This document shows positions 31,893-42,673 of a stretch of 64,000 nt of DNA, piece after piece. Source of the stretch: Allomyces arbusculus (lineage: Eukaryota > Blastocladiomycota > Blastocladiomycetes > Blastocladiales > Blastocladiaceae). The notes beneath the pieces were generated by a model, which ran no database searches, had not been told where the DNA came from, and saw only the letters and a program-made list of their open reading frames with translations. The position numbers and the translations under genes are program-made. Each line of letters starts with the position of its first letter. Position 1 is the first letter of the stretch. The stretch lies in assembly GCA_027604705.1 (NCBI GenBank), contig JADHYV010000004.1, forward strand, positions 434,001-498,000, in the 5' to 3' direction.

Positions 31893-33358
31893 ATGTCGGA
31901 CCTCGCCATCATCCTGCCCATCGTCTTTGGCACGCTCGGCGCGCTGCTCATCCTGACCGCGCTCGTCTGGTTTGTGCGGCGGCGGCGCCAACAACAAGCC
32001 CACTCCAAGAACGCGGCCGCGACCACGACCAGTTCCGGTGCGGTGCCGCCCGCCGCGCATCACCCCTTGGCCACGGCCAACCAGCTGACGCGCACGATGG
32101 TCTCCGACGCAGCCGTTGCCGTCCCCACAACCTCCCCGACCACGTCGCCCGCGACGATCCGCCGCACGCACTCCAACTCAGGCTCGGTCTCGCCGCACGG
32201 CGCACGCACGCAGCGGTCCGCGTCGGACGTGTCGTCCAAGGCGTCAAGCAAACGCATGGCCGCGCCCGTAATCTCAGCGCTGTTCCCGGACACGCCAGAG
32301 ACGATCGAGTCGCTGTCGCGCCGGTCCGAGTCAAGTTTGGCGCGGTCGGCGCGGAGCGATCTATCGTCGATCTTGGAGGACCCGATCCCGATGGTGGTCG
32401 TCGCGAGGTTTATTCAGTCGAACGACGACGAGTTGGCGATCAAGCCGGGCGTACGTTGTTGCTTTGATTGTGCTGGTGATTGGTTGCCCGCACGTGTTTT
32501 TGTTTTTCTCACCGAGTCTCGTTCAAAACGCAGGACAAGGTGCTCGTCTACAAGTCCTACTCAGACGGGTGGTGTCTCGCCGTCGACGAAAACGGAAACG
32601 ACGGGTTCGTGCCTGCCGCGTGCGTCGTCGAGACGGGTGTGCTGAAGACGATGCTCACGTCCGCGACCAACCAGTACCATGGCCCCGCTGCGATCGTGAT
32701 CCCGGCGGTCCCCTCCACCTTGGCGACAACACTCCCTGCCGCTGCTGCTGCACGCCCGCCATCGGGCATCACTTCGTCGGGCATCACCTCGTCGTCAGCG
32801 ACGTTGACCATGGCCGCGCCCCCTGCGGCACCGATGGTCCCCGCGCCGGCGCCCGCGGAACTGCCGACGCTGCCGCAACTGGCCCCGTCCCCCGCGGCGC
32901 CGGCAGCAGCCGATTTGATCATGGCGACCCCCACGCCCTCCTCTGTTCCCAACGGGGCGCCCGCGTCGCGCACGACCTCGTCCTCATCGACGAACCGGTC
33001 GCAACCGTCCGTCCTGACGCTCCCGCTCGCGACCGCGCCCCTGACGATCCCGACGCTCGGCCCACCGCCGCCTGCCGTCTCGACGCTCGCGCGGACCGAC
33101 CCGTCGCTGGCCCCACCGATCCCGCCGCCACCACCACTGGGCACGCTGACCTTGACGATGGCCGACAGCGAAGAAGTGGCGACGCCGCGGTACGTGCCCG
33201 GCACGGTGCCCAAGACGGCCGGCCGGCCGACCATGTACTTGACGGAGGAAGAAGTCATGGACGCGCTTAGTGCGATTGAGCATATCGAGGAGATGCAGCG
33301 GCAGGTCGTGCTGGAGCGCAAGATCAGTCGGGCGTCGCGCAAGGCCAAGGAGGAGTAA
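31893..33358 (+). CDS. Single-pass membrane protein with an SH3 domain
   Basis: 460 residues from two exons (31893-32450, 32534-33358). One membrane helix lies almost at the N terminus (IILPIVFGTLGALLILTALVWFV, shown in two parts: IILPIVFGTLGALLI then LTALVWFV) followed by RRRRQQQ, so the bulk is cytosolic. After a Ser/Thr-rich linker comes one SH3 domain at about residues 170-225: VVVARFIQSNDDELAIKPGD, KVLVYKSYSDGWCLAVDENG, NDGFVPAACV, with the canonical ALYDY-equivalent, the SDGW tryptophan and the FVPxxxV end. The intron splits the SH3 domain after KPG. A long Pro/Thr/Ala linker with polyproline runs leads to a C-terminal helix (EEVMDALSAIEHIEEMQRQV). The layout resembles yeast Fus1-type membrane SH3 scaffolds, but sequence similarity outside SH3 is not evident. 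Confidence 0.8.
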
Positions 33359-34087
33359 AGTGCTCGTCGTTGCGGCGGCGTTGGGTGATAGAGGGTTGGT
33401 GACGGGCCCTGGCGGGGCCCTGGCGGCTTCGTCGTGCGAGTCGTTATCGAACCCCTCAAGTGTGGGCGCTTCCAATGCGCGCGCGTGCGCCCCCTCCTTA
33501 TGTGTCTCTGTCATCAGTTTTGGACGGTCGCTGTGTTGAAATTGTTTAGTTCTGGTCGTTTTGGTGTTGTTTTGCGAAAAAAAAAATATAGAAGACTACG
33601 GATTCGTTTCCCGATTTGGTTCTCATTAATTGTTTTACACGACTCGCGCGCGCTCCGCTCCGTCCAGCATCAAAACGATAGCGAATGGATTGCTGAGCGC
33701 GCGCTGCCGGATCGGGGCTCAGACGCGGACCCGACCCAGCAAATTTCCCAATCAACCCAAACACGACTAAAAATACAAGCGAGCATCGACCGGGTGGAGA
33801 CAGGGCGCGCGCGCGCCAGCGACGCGCCGGCACACTGCTGGGGACCATGGGGTATGCAAAAAGGTCCCAGCGTCAACACGCCTGTCCCTTGCGACCCCAG
33901 GGCGTGTGGAAAAGAGAGTACAAGAATGATACACGGCGATCTCACGGAGCAGGACGCGCCCCACGGTCTCGCGACCGGAATGCACGCGTGAAAGCGTGCA
34001 AGTCGGCCCTCGTTCATGGCAGAATTCTCGTTCGAGCGGTGGTCATGGCGGACCGAACGGGATAAAGCGCAGGTACGCGCGCGCGGA
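33359..34087. other. Convergent 3' region
   Basis: Separates the SH3 gene from a minus-strand membrane protein. It contains an A run at 33579-33587 flanked by T-rich sequence. No gene supported. Confidence 0.45.
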
Positions 34088-34717
34088 TTACTCGTCCGAC
34101 CACGACGACTCGATGCGCCCGGTACGCTGCACGACCAGGTACGCATCGTCCCCGTCCTCGTCAGGCACGCGCACAACGAGCACGTTCTCCGTGTCGACCA
34201 CCACGTCCCGCCCAGCACGACGCGCCGCCGCAGCACGCCGTGCCGCATGCCGCTCCCTCGCGCGCTCCCGGACCGTGGGTCCCTCGGGTGGGGCAACCAC
34301 ATCAATCGCGACGCGCGACAGCACCATGAGCACGATCCTGGTCAGGAAAAACGCGCCGAGCGCATTCAAGTGCATCGCCGCCGAGACGACGCACGCGGCG
34401 GCGACGAGCGCATAGGATTGCCGCGCGACCCATGCGAGTTGGCGCCCGCGTTTGGCCAGGTCGGCGTCGTTGCGGCGCAGGGCGGCAGCGGTGCGCCGCA
34501 CGTGCAGCGCGAGGAGCGTGAAAAGCGCAATGGAGGCGAGCGGCGCCGGGTGTTGTGCGGCGGTGCGCCCCAGTAGAGAGAGCGGGGACTTGGAGGTCGC
34601 GACGACAGCGACGAGCGGGACGGTGCGGATGGAAGGGAGGGGCGAGGCGAGCGGGACGGCGAGGAGCGCGTCGAGGTCGGGACCGCGCGCGGGCGGGCCG
34701 AGCAGTAACTGGTCCAT
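34088..34717 (-). CDS. Small membrane protein of unknown function
   Basis: 209 residues, single exon, ATG at 34717, start MDQLLLGPPARGPDLDALL. Two to four hydrophobic segments can be seen: PLASIALFTLLALHV, SYALVAAACVVSAAM and ALGAFFLTRIVLMVLSRVAI, with a charged loop HVRRTAAALRRNDADLAKRG between the first two. The C-terminal tail is basic then acidic, ending GRIESSWSDE. I do not recognise a family. Coding status rests on the hydrophobic pattern, the ATG start and the closed, well-behaved frame. Confidence 0.55.
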   Translation of the reverse strand: MDQLLLGPPARGPDLDALLAVPLASPLPSIRTVPLVAVVATSKSPLSLLGRTAAQHPAPLASIALFTLLALHVRRTAAALRRNDADLAKRGRQLAWVARQSYALVAAACVVSAAMHLNALGAFFLTRIVLMVLSRVAIDVVAPPEGPTVRERARERHAARRAAAARRAGRDVVVDTENVLVVRVPDEDGDDAYLVVQRTGRIESSWSDE

Positions 34718-35165
34718 GACGATGGTGGAGCGGGGTGGGTTGCTAATGGTGTGAGAAGGGATTGCGCTTGGATTGGTTGAGTGGTGCGGTTGGTATTGGC
34801 AACTGGTGGTTGATGAGCGCGCTGCAGGAAGAGAGCGTGAAGCTGGCGCGATGTTGCTGTGATGGCCCTGGCGATGTCAACACCCAAAAGTGTCTGCCGC
34901 TTGCTGACATACCATTAATTAATGCGTGATTTAAGCATCCTCTCTCATGTCGTTCTCGGTCGCTCTCGGTCGCTCGTGTCCGCTGCCGGACCTGGCCTCC
35001 TCATTCCTCCACATCGCGCGGTGCGGGTCGCGAGCATCGATGCCTGCGAGGACCTCACCATACGGGCAATGCTAGTGTAGTGTGTATTACGGACGCGCAA
35101 AAAAAAAAAAAGAAAAACTCCCTCCCACCCCATCCACTCCCACTCCATTCCGGTCCCCTCAAGCT
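34718..35165. other. Intergenic region with AT-rich patch and A run
   Basis: Contains an unusually AT-rich patch (ATTAATTAATGCG at about 34912-34924) near the small membrane gene and a 14-nt A run at about 35100-35113 close to the stop of the GT31 gene. No gene seen. Confidence 0.45.
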
Positions 35166-37246
35166 CTAAAACGTCCTCCGCCGACACCGGAACCGGTATT
35201 TGATGAGTCCCGCGGCGTGCCCCTTGGCGGGCACCGACCGCGTAATACTGTCCTTGACATTGCACCGCCCACCCTTGGGTTCGAACTCCCACGCGCGACA
35301 CCGCTCGTCACGCTCACAGAGCAGCCGGCAATGGTTGGCGTCGTGCGCGCCTGTCCATACCTTGTAAATCTCGCCCGGTCGGCTCGTATCCGGCTCGATA
35401 TCCGGCAAGTTCGGGTCCAAGTCGACGAAATGGTACCACAGGTCCTCGAGGTGAATCGGCGCGTAAAACGCCGACGGCACGGCCGCGGGCAAGTGCGCAA
35501 ACGCCGGGTGCCGTTCCGTCCCGTCGGGCAACTCCAAGTGCGGGAACTTGCCGCGCGGTGGGCTCACGCGACCCAACGTCTCGGCAGTCCGGTTATGCAC
35601 AAACCGCTCGATATCGTGCAACTTCTGCATGGTCGCCTGCGACAGGTGGTGGAACGTGACGACGCGCTTGCACGGGTCCTCGTAGTACGGGTGCACCGAC
35701 CAGTGCGGCGTGACCGGGTTGAAGTACCGCCTGCCCGGGAACATGTAGCTGATCTTGACGCCGGCGTCACGCAGGCACAGACCGAGTCGGACATCGCCCG
35801 CCCAGCATGGGCGGTACCGGAAGACACAGTCGTCGGCGACTTCTACCATGCGGCGCACGGCCTCGTGACTGAGGACGATGCCGGACCCGCCGTGGCCGAA
35901 CATCGGGCCGTCGCCGATCTTGTCGACGCCGTCGCACCCGCGGAAGTGATTGGGCGCGCCAATGTAGTGCGGTTCCGACGAGTTGAGCGGCAGGAGCAGG
36001 TGGTGCAGGTTCTCCATGAACACGTAGCTAAGTAGAGCACCGCGGTCAGCCGTTGTTGTCCTGCGAGCGAGCGAGACCGCGAAAAAGAGGGGGATCGGAA
36101 CACGTACGAGTCGTCATCAATCATAATGTACCACTTGGCGTTCGGGAACCGTGTGTACATTTCCTTGACGGCGGGAATGTTCTTGTGCGCGTCGAGTTTC
36201 CACCCTTGGCTCTTTTGATCGGGCAGGATCTCGCGGTCGTGCGCGGGGAGCGCGCGCTTGTGCAGCTCCTTGTTGCCGCCGTTCGCACCGGACTGGACCG
36301 CAGGCGGGTGCGCTTCGTCTGGGTGATCCTCGACGCGCGGGTGCTTGACCTTGGCTATTCGATCGCACGAAAAACGAGTCAGCTCCGCACAACCATCACC
36401 CACCAACCACCACGACCGTACCATCGTGATGCTTGAGTTTATACCGCGGTGTATTCGCCTCCTCCCACTTGCCCACCTGCCGCAGTCGCGCCTCGGTCTG
36501 TTCGTAGAGGCCCGTCACGACGTCGTGCATTTCCACGTCGCCGACCTTCATGTTGCCGTCGCCAAAGAGCCAAATGTTCTTGACCGACCGCAAAAACGTG
36601 AGCAGCTGGATTGGCACTTTATCGACGGCAACTTCGATCCCGGACTTGAGCCCAATCACGTAGTCGTCGAACCGCGGGTCTGTGACGCGGTACTCGCGCG
36701 GTTCCCAGACGAAACCGGCTGCCAGTGCAGCAGTGACGGGCGTACTGCTGGTCGCGACTGGCGCGTTTGGCGTGCTGGATGCGGGCGCGGCGGTTGGGGC
36801 GGCCGCGGCCAATGTGGTCGATGGGGTGGCCGCGATCGCAGCGCGCGTCGTCGTGCTCTTCATAGTCGTCGCGGTGCCAGCGATCACGGCGTCGGTCGTG
36901 CGTGTTGGCTGCACGCGGCGCGCGTCGTGCGCGGTCGTGGTCGCGACAGGCAGCAACGCATCTACGAAGCGTACAGCCTTCGCGATCAGATGCGAATTCA
37001 GCGCGTATTGTGGCGTGATCACGGCGCGGTGGGCGCACCTTGAATGATCGTCGTCGCGGGTTCGTTCAGAACCAGACCTGCAGGCACGTCCTTGCGCCCG
37101 AGCCCCCACTGCTTGGCCTGCGAGCGAAGCGCGGCGAGTTCCTCGAGGTCGGCGTGCAGGAGAAAGGCGAGCAGCAGGACGAGCAGCAGGCACGGCGTGA
37201 TCACGAGCAGCCGCAGGATCGGGCGCGGGAGCCTTGGCGGCGGCAT
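35166..37246 (-). CDS. Type II membrane GT31-like glycosyltransferase with C-terminal PAN-like domain
   Basis: 618 residues from four exons (37246-37039, 36961-36422, 36354-36108, 36027-35166). A short cytosolic tail (MPPPRLPRPILR) precedes one anchor helix (LLVITPCLLLVLLLAFLL), the usual Golgi type II layout. The catalytic part resembles fringe/beta-3-glycosyltransferases: KVPIQLLTFLRSVKNIWLFG, FPNAKWYIMIDDDSYVF with the DDD metal site at about 329-331, YIGAPNHF, MFGHGGSGIVLSHEAVRRM and PCWAGDVRLGLCLRDAGVK. The last 80 residues contain a PAN/apple-like Cys pattern (NHCRLLCERDERCRAWEF, GGRCNVKDS), common in fungal members of this group. Acceptor and donor sugars cannot be told from sequence. 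Confidence 0.88.
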
Positions 37247-38083
37247 GACGGGTCGTTACGCTTGTCGGGCTGGAAAAAAAAAACAAACGTTGTCGACAGG
37301 ACGCGTGTAGGAGACCGCGGAATGAAGAGCAGCAGGAGCGCCACGCGCGGGGGTGGAGAGCGTGCGGGCGCGGCAGGAGAGGACGGAGAGCACGTCGACG
37401 GGGCTGCGGGGCGGTTGCCGGACGAGAGAGCCGGCCCGTTTCTTGTGGCGACGCTTGGCGTGCTTGTGCGTGTGTGCCGACCAAAGAGGAACGACGAGAT
37501 TAAAATCGCATGATTCGGGCGCGCGTCGCGAGCACGTTCGCCACAGTTGATGGGGCCGTTTCGTGGCCCAGTTGCCCGCACTCTTGCACGCGGAAGTCAC
37601 GCCGTTCTGTCTCGCGCCAGCCGAGGCGGGCACGAACAACGCCCCATGTTGCTGGCCCCCGAGTTGGCCATCGCTTGCCATCAACGAAGTCGACTTGCTC
37701 TTGCCCCGCTGCAATGTCAAGTGCAGCGCGCTTGCCACTAGCACGCGCATCCTCACCGCCCATGCTTGACGGGCCCGCAGGCATCGCGCTGCACCTGCTG
37801 CTCCTCAATCGACGTGCCGACCTTCACACGACAGCCCACGGTTGCCCGCGATGGTGGGCTGTCACGGCCGCAGCATCTGGCTCGAGCAACATTGACGCGC
37901 ACCAATGTGAAATGACGCCCCCAAAAGCGCACGGCGGACTACTGCCAGCGGGACTTGGTCGCTGGGGAATACGCTGCGCCCGTGGTCGCCGCCACTTCCG
38001 TCTCGCCAAGGCCCGCTACTGCTGCTCCCTTGCGTGCGCAGCCATTTCATGATTACGCGACGATGAACCAGTCGTGCTCGGAA

Positions 38084-38099
38084 GGGGGGGGGGGGGGGG
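38084..38099 (+). repeat. 16-nt poly-G tract
   Basis: Uninterrupted G run in the intergenic region; may be a length-variable site or a place of sequencing error. Confidence 0.8.
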
Positions 38100-38661
38100 C
38101 TCGAGTCGCGCCCCGCTGCACCCATCGCGCTGATCGCGCCCGACCACCATCACTGGTTGCATGCACCCTCGTCCCACCACACGCGGGGCTCGGCAGCGAG
38201 CCCGTCCGACCAGTCGCCCCTGTTGGTGCCGAACCGCTCGCAACACCCGCGCGGCGCGCTGCGCTGACGGCGTTCCACGGGATTCCCGTGTCATGGTGGG
38301 TGCGGACGCCCACCTGCCGTGCCGGTCGATTGGCATCCGACGCGTCGCGCACCGCCCTGATCATCCCATGGTCCTGCAGTGCTGCGCCTTCCCTGCTCGG
38401 CATGCTCGCGGCCGACCGGCGCTTCCTTCGGTCATTCTGACCTGCCCGGATGGTGCACCGCTGCGGCACGCTGCTGGTGCCACCATGGCCGCCGTCGCGC
38501 AACCACCGCCGCTGATCGGATCGCGCGCTGTTGCCGTGGGGGCGCGCTGTGTGCCGCGTGCGGTGGGAAAGCCAAGGCGGGTCGGCCAGCGCACCCGTTA
38601 CCGACGCTGCGCGTGGACGTGCGGTAGACGATCACCACCATGAGCATGCAGCTCGGCGCGC

Positions 38662-38669
38662 TATAAAAT
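38662..38669 (+). promoter_or_regulatory. TATA box of the Gln/Ser-rich repeat protein
   Basis: TATAAAAT in GC-rich surroundings (GCGCTATAAAATGG), about 194 nt upstream of the start codon. Few genes in this window have such a clear TATA, which points to strong or stage-specific transcription. Confidence 0.7.
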
Positions 38670-38862
38670 GGACCAAGTCCCCGCGCTGCAGGTCGAGCAC
38701 CCAACTGTCGTCTGGGCACTCCATAGTCCTCTCGCGCCCTCGCTCTTGCTCTCGCGCACCGTCGTCGCGCCTGTTCAGTTGTCGCGCGCGTCCTCTTCGA
38801 CTTTGGGCCGCCCTTATTGCTTTGCTCTCGATTTGTTCATTGCTTGATCGCCATTGTCCAAG

Positions 38863-41800
38863 ATGTCGTTGCCCGCGTCGGTACGTCTCCACCGCACTCT
38901 GATTGGATCACCCCACCCCCGCGTGCGGTGAAAACCAGCGTCGATCACCCCTCGCATCGCAAACTGACGCGTCGCGCACTCCCCCACTCCCCTAGCTCTT
39001 CCAGTCGCAGGCGCACAGCCAGTACCTCGACGTGGCCGCGCAAAAGGCCAATCTCGCGCAGTACCAGTCGCAGTACCAGAGCCTGTCGGGCACCGCCGGC
39101 GGGAACGCGACGCAGGCGCAGTCGCAAGCGCAGTCGGCCTCCACAAACGGCCAGGCGACCGTGAACGCGTCGCAGTCGCAGTACCAGGCACAGAGCCAGT
39201 CGGGGACCATTCCGGTGGGTCACGACAGTGCCGCGAACGCCGCGCAGAGCCAGTCGCAGTTTCAGTCGAGCACGACCAACGCGTCGTCGGGCCATGACCA
39301 GGGCGTGAGCGCGTCGCTGAACCAGTACCAGGGCCAGTCGCAGGCTTCTACGGTGTCGTCGGGTGGCGACAGCGCTGTTCAGGCCTCCCAAGGCCAGTCG
39401 CAGTATCAGACGGGCTCCGCCAGCGTGTCGGGGCATGACCACGCGGCTACGCAGATTTACCAAGGCCAGTCGCAGTACCAGACGAGCACGGCCAACGCGT
39501 CGGGCCACGACGGCGCTGCGCAAGTTGCTCAAGGCCAGTCGCAGTACCAGACCAGCACGGCAAATGCGTCGGGCGATCACGGCGTAACCGCGACGCAGAG
39601 CCAATCGGCCTACCAGAGCGCGTCGACTTCGGGTTCGACCACGACCACGGCGCAAAGTCAAGGCCAGAGCCAGTCGAGCAACGTCTCGGGCGACAACGGT
39701 GCCGCTCAAGTCGCGCAAACGCAAGGACAAGGCCAGTCGGCCTCAACGTCGGGCACGACCACTACCACCGCCGTGCAGAACCAAGGCCAAGGCCAAACTA
39801 CCACGGTCTCGGGCGACAATGGTGCCACTCAAGTCGCGCAATCGCAAGGGCAGGGCCAGACGGTCTCGTCGTCGGGCTCGAACACAACTACGGCGCAAAC
39901 GCAAGGCCAGAACCAGTCGACCACCGTGTCGGGTGATCATGGCGCTGCCCAAGTCTCGCAGACACAAGGCCAAAACCAGTCGAGCACCGTCTCGGGCGAC
40001 AATGGTGCTACCCAAGTCTCGCAATCTCAGGGCCAGACGCAGACGAGCACGACCACTGTGTCGCACGACGGGGGCCACACCGCTGATCCCGCTCCTATTC
40101 CGGCGCCCGCACCTGCTCCCGGACCTGCCTCCGATCCCGCGCCGATTCCGGCCTCTACGCCAGCCCAGCCGCAGACAACCACCACCACGACCACGCACGA
40201 TGCGGGTTGTTCGACGGGCGCTCCCGCAACTCCGGCCGCACCAGCGCCCACTCCTGCCGCGACGCAGCCGCAGCCGCAGGACGCGTGCCACACCACGGGC
40301 TCGTCGACTGCAGCACCGGTAGCGCCAGTCCCCACGGCTGATCCGTCAACGGCGGCCGTCCCGTCTCCCGCTCCTCCGGCCCAGCAGACGACGACCACCA
40401 CCACGACCCACGATGCAGGTTACTCGACCGGTTCCTCGACCGCCGCCCCCGCCGCGCCAATCCCCACGGCTGACCCGGCGGTTCCGGTTCCGGCTCCGGC
40501 GCCCGCACCTGCGCAGCAGACGACGACCACGACCACGCCGACGCCGGCGGCCGATCCTGCGCCCGCGACGCAGCCGCAGACCACCACCACGACCACGCAC
40601 GATGCGAGCTGCACGACAGCCGCCCCAGCGGCCCCGGCTACGCCAGCGCCGACGCCCTCTGCCGATTCGGCACCCATTCCGGCCGCGCCGACTTCGCAAA
40701 CGACCACCACGACCACAAGCACGAACGATGCTGGTGCGTCGACTGCGGCCGTTCCGGCAACGCCGGTCGCGCAGACGACCACCACAACTACGAGCACGAA
40801 CGATGCTGGTGCGTCGACTGCGGCCGTTCCGGCAACGCCGGTCACGCAAACGACCACCACCACCACGGCGACGCCCGACGCGTGCCATACGACAGTCTCG
40901 ACGACGGCCTCCCCCGTCACGCCGGTGGACCCGTCGGCTGCCGCCGTCCCGACGCCCGTTGCGGCCCCGCAGACCTCCACGACCACAACCACGAAGTACG
41001 ATGACGGTTCCTGGTGGCCGGGCAAATATGAAGGCGGTAACACCGGATACCAAGATGGGCAGTGGCACCAGGGTCAGTTCGAGGGCGGACACACAGGTTA
41101 CGACGACGGTCAGTGGCACGCGACCACGGCCATCACCTCGTCGTCGGGTGCGGCGCCTAGCGGCACGACTGCCACTACCACCACCACTATCACCTCGGCC
41201 GCGGCGCCGAGCGGCTCCACGACTCACACGACGACGTACGACGACGGCTCGTGGCACGTTGGACAATACGAGGGGGGCACGACTGGTTATGACAACGGCA
41301 TGTGGTACCCCGGTAAGTACCCCGGCGATGATGGGCAGTGGCACGCCAGCACGACGACCACCGTAGCGACCGGTCCCGTGCAGCCTGCTCCCGTTCAGGC
41401 CGATCCGAACAGCGCGCCTGTTGTGCCCGCACCGGCCGCACCGGCCGCGCCAGCTCCGGCGCCCGCTCCCGTCCAGGCTGACTCGAACTGCGCGTCTGTT
41501 GCGCCCACGCCCGCGGCTCCCACCGCGGACTCCACCCCGGTGCAGTCCGCTCCCACGCAGCCCGCTCCCGCGCAGCCCGCACCCGTCCAAGCTGACCCGA
41601 ACTGCACGCCTGTCGTGCCCACGCCCGCAGCGCCCGCTCAACCGGCGCCCGCACCCGCTCCTGCTCAACCGGCGCCCACGCAGCCCGCGCCGGCCACGCC
41701 GACCCCTAGCGCGGACCCTGCCGGTGCGCAGACTTCGACGACCGTGACCCAGACGCAGTCGCAGGCCCAGACGGCCTCCACCTCGTCGTCGGCGCACGGC

Positions 41801-42673
41801 AGCTCGACGACCGCGCAGCAGCAGAGTCAGTACCAGTCGCAGCAGGTGGATGGCGGTCACGGCGCGATCAACGCGTCGCAGTCGCAGGCGCAAACGCAAG
41901 TGCAGAACGTCGATTTGTCGTCGGCGCACGGTAGCTCGACGGCCGTGCAGCAGCAGGCGCAAACGCAAGTGCAGAACGTCGATTTGTCGTCGGCGCACGG
42001 CAGCTCGACGGCCGCGCAACAGCAGAGCCAGTGGCAAGCGCATAATGTCGACGTGTCGTCGGCGGGCCACGCTCACGGCGGCGCCGACTTGTCGCAGATC
42101 CAGCAGCAGTTCCAGCAGTTCAACGTTGGCGGTCACGATGCGGCCGCGTCGGCGGCCAACCAGGCCCAATGGCAAGGCCAGTGGGGCGGCATTTCGGGCC
42201 ATCATTTCGACTCGTCGCTGCAGCAGTCGCAGTCGCAGTCGCAGACGCAGTCGGTTGACGTCGCCTCGGCCGGCCACGCGCACGGTGCTGATGCTTTCGC
42301 GCAGCAATGGCAGTCGCAGTGGGCCAACGCGTCGGGTAATCATGGTGCGGACGCGATTGCGCAGCAGGCACAGTCCCAAGGCCAATGGATCAATGCATCG
42401 GGCAACCACGGTGTCGACGTGTTTGCGCAGCAGGCCCAGTCGCAGTCGCAGTGGGCCAATGCGTCGGGCCACCACGGTGCCGACGTGCTCGCCCAGCAAG
42501 CCCAATCGCAGTCGCAGTGGGCCAACGCGTCGGGCCACAACCACACGGCTGACATGCTCGCCCAGCAGGCGCAATCCCAGTGGGCCCAAGCGCACGGCCC
42601 GGTGGATCTGTCGGCGTTCCAGTCGCAGGCGCAGCACTTTGACGTGCACTCGTTTGGCGTGCATCCGTTCTAA
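38863..42673 (+). CDS. Giant Gln/Ser-rich repeat protein with block architecture
   Basis: 1231 residues from a six-codon first exon (38863-38880, MSLPAS) and one long exon (38996-42673). I do not recognise a family. Block 1 (to about residue 360) repeats a roughly 23-residue unit like ANASGHDGAAQVAQGQSQY, later VSGDNGATQVAQSQGQGQ. Block 2 is Pro/Ala/Thr-rich with T6HDA-type repeats. Block 3 (about 670-795) carries tryptophan motifs: YDDGSWWPGKYEGG, GYQDGQWHQGQFEGG, GYDDGQWH, YDDGSWHVGQYEGG, GYDNGMWYPGKY. Block 4 is Pro/Ala-rich again. Block 5 (about 920-1231) returns to a 22-23-residue unit, QWANASGHHGADVLAQQAQS, clearly related to block 1. There is no signal peptide or membrane helix, few charged residues and no Cys. 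A self-assembling or prion-like structural protein is plausible; function unknown. A clear TATA box precedes it. Confidence 0.85.
38996..40075 (+). repeat. N-terminal Gln/Ser repeat block (DNA and protein level)
   Basis: About 14 imperfect copies of a unit of roughly 60-75 nt. Neighbouring copies around 39460-39590 are nearly identical at DNA level (CAAGGCCAGTCGCAGTACCA recurs), showing recent tandem expansion, while outer copies have drifted. Confidence 0.75.
40701..40850 (+). repeat. 75-bp direct tandem duplication in the Thr/Pro block
   Basis: The segment containing GATGCTGGTGCGTCGACTGC occurs twice exactly 75 nt apart (near 40727 and 40802), flanked by near-identical sequence, encoding NDAGASTAAVPATPV twice. 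Period divisible by three keeps the frame. Confidence 0.85.
42290..42600 (+). repeat. C-terminal Gln/Trp repeat block
   Basis: Four to five copies of a 66-69-nt unit encoding (S)QWANASGxHGADxLAQQAQ. The unit matches that of the N-terminal block apart from Trp in place of Tyr and the added Ala/Leu positions. Confidence 0.8.

Larger units (their letters stand above)
37247..38862. other. Long intergenic region upstream of the repeat protein
   Basis: About 1.6 kb, the longest gene-free stretch in the window. It holds the GT31 promoter at its left end and the promoter of the Gln/Ser-rich protein at its right end (TATA at 38662). A 16-nt G run lies at 38084-38099. Open frames on both strands are arginine/alanine-rich and unconvincing. 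Its length suggests extended regulation of the repeat protein. Confidence 0.45.

Noticed and set aside
39032-40075. Repeat protein as a true curli (CsgA) homologue
   Set aside because: The NGA..Q pattern is reminiscent, but the spacing between Asn and the following Gln differs, there is no Sec signal, and the composition alone could produce such matches.
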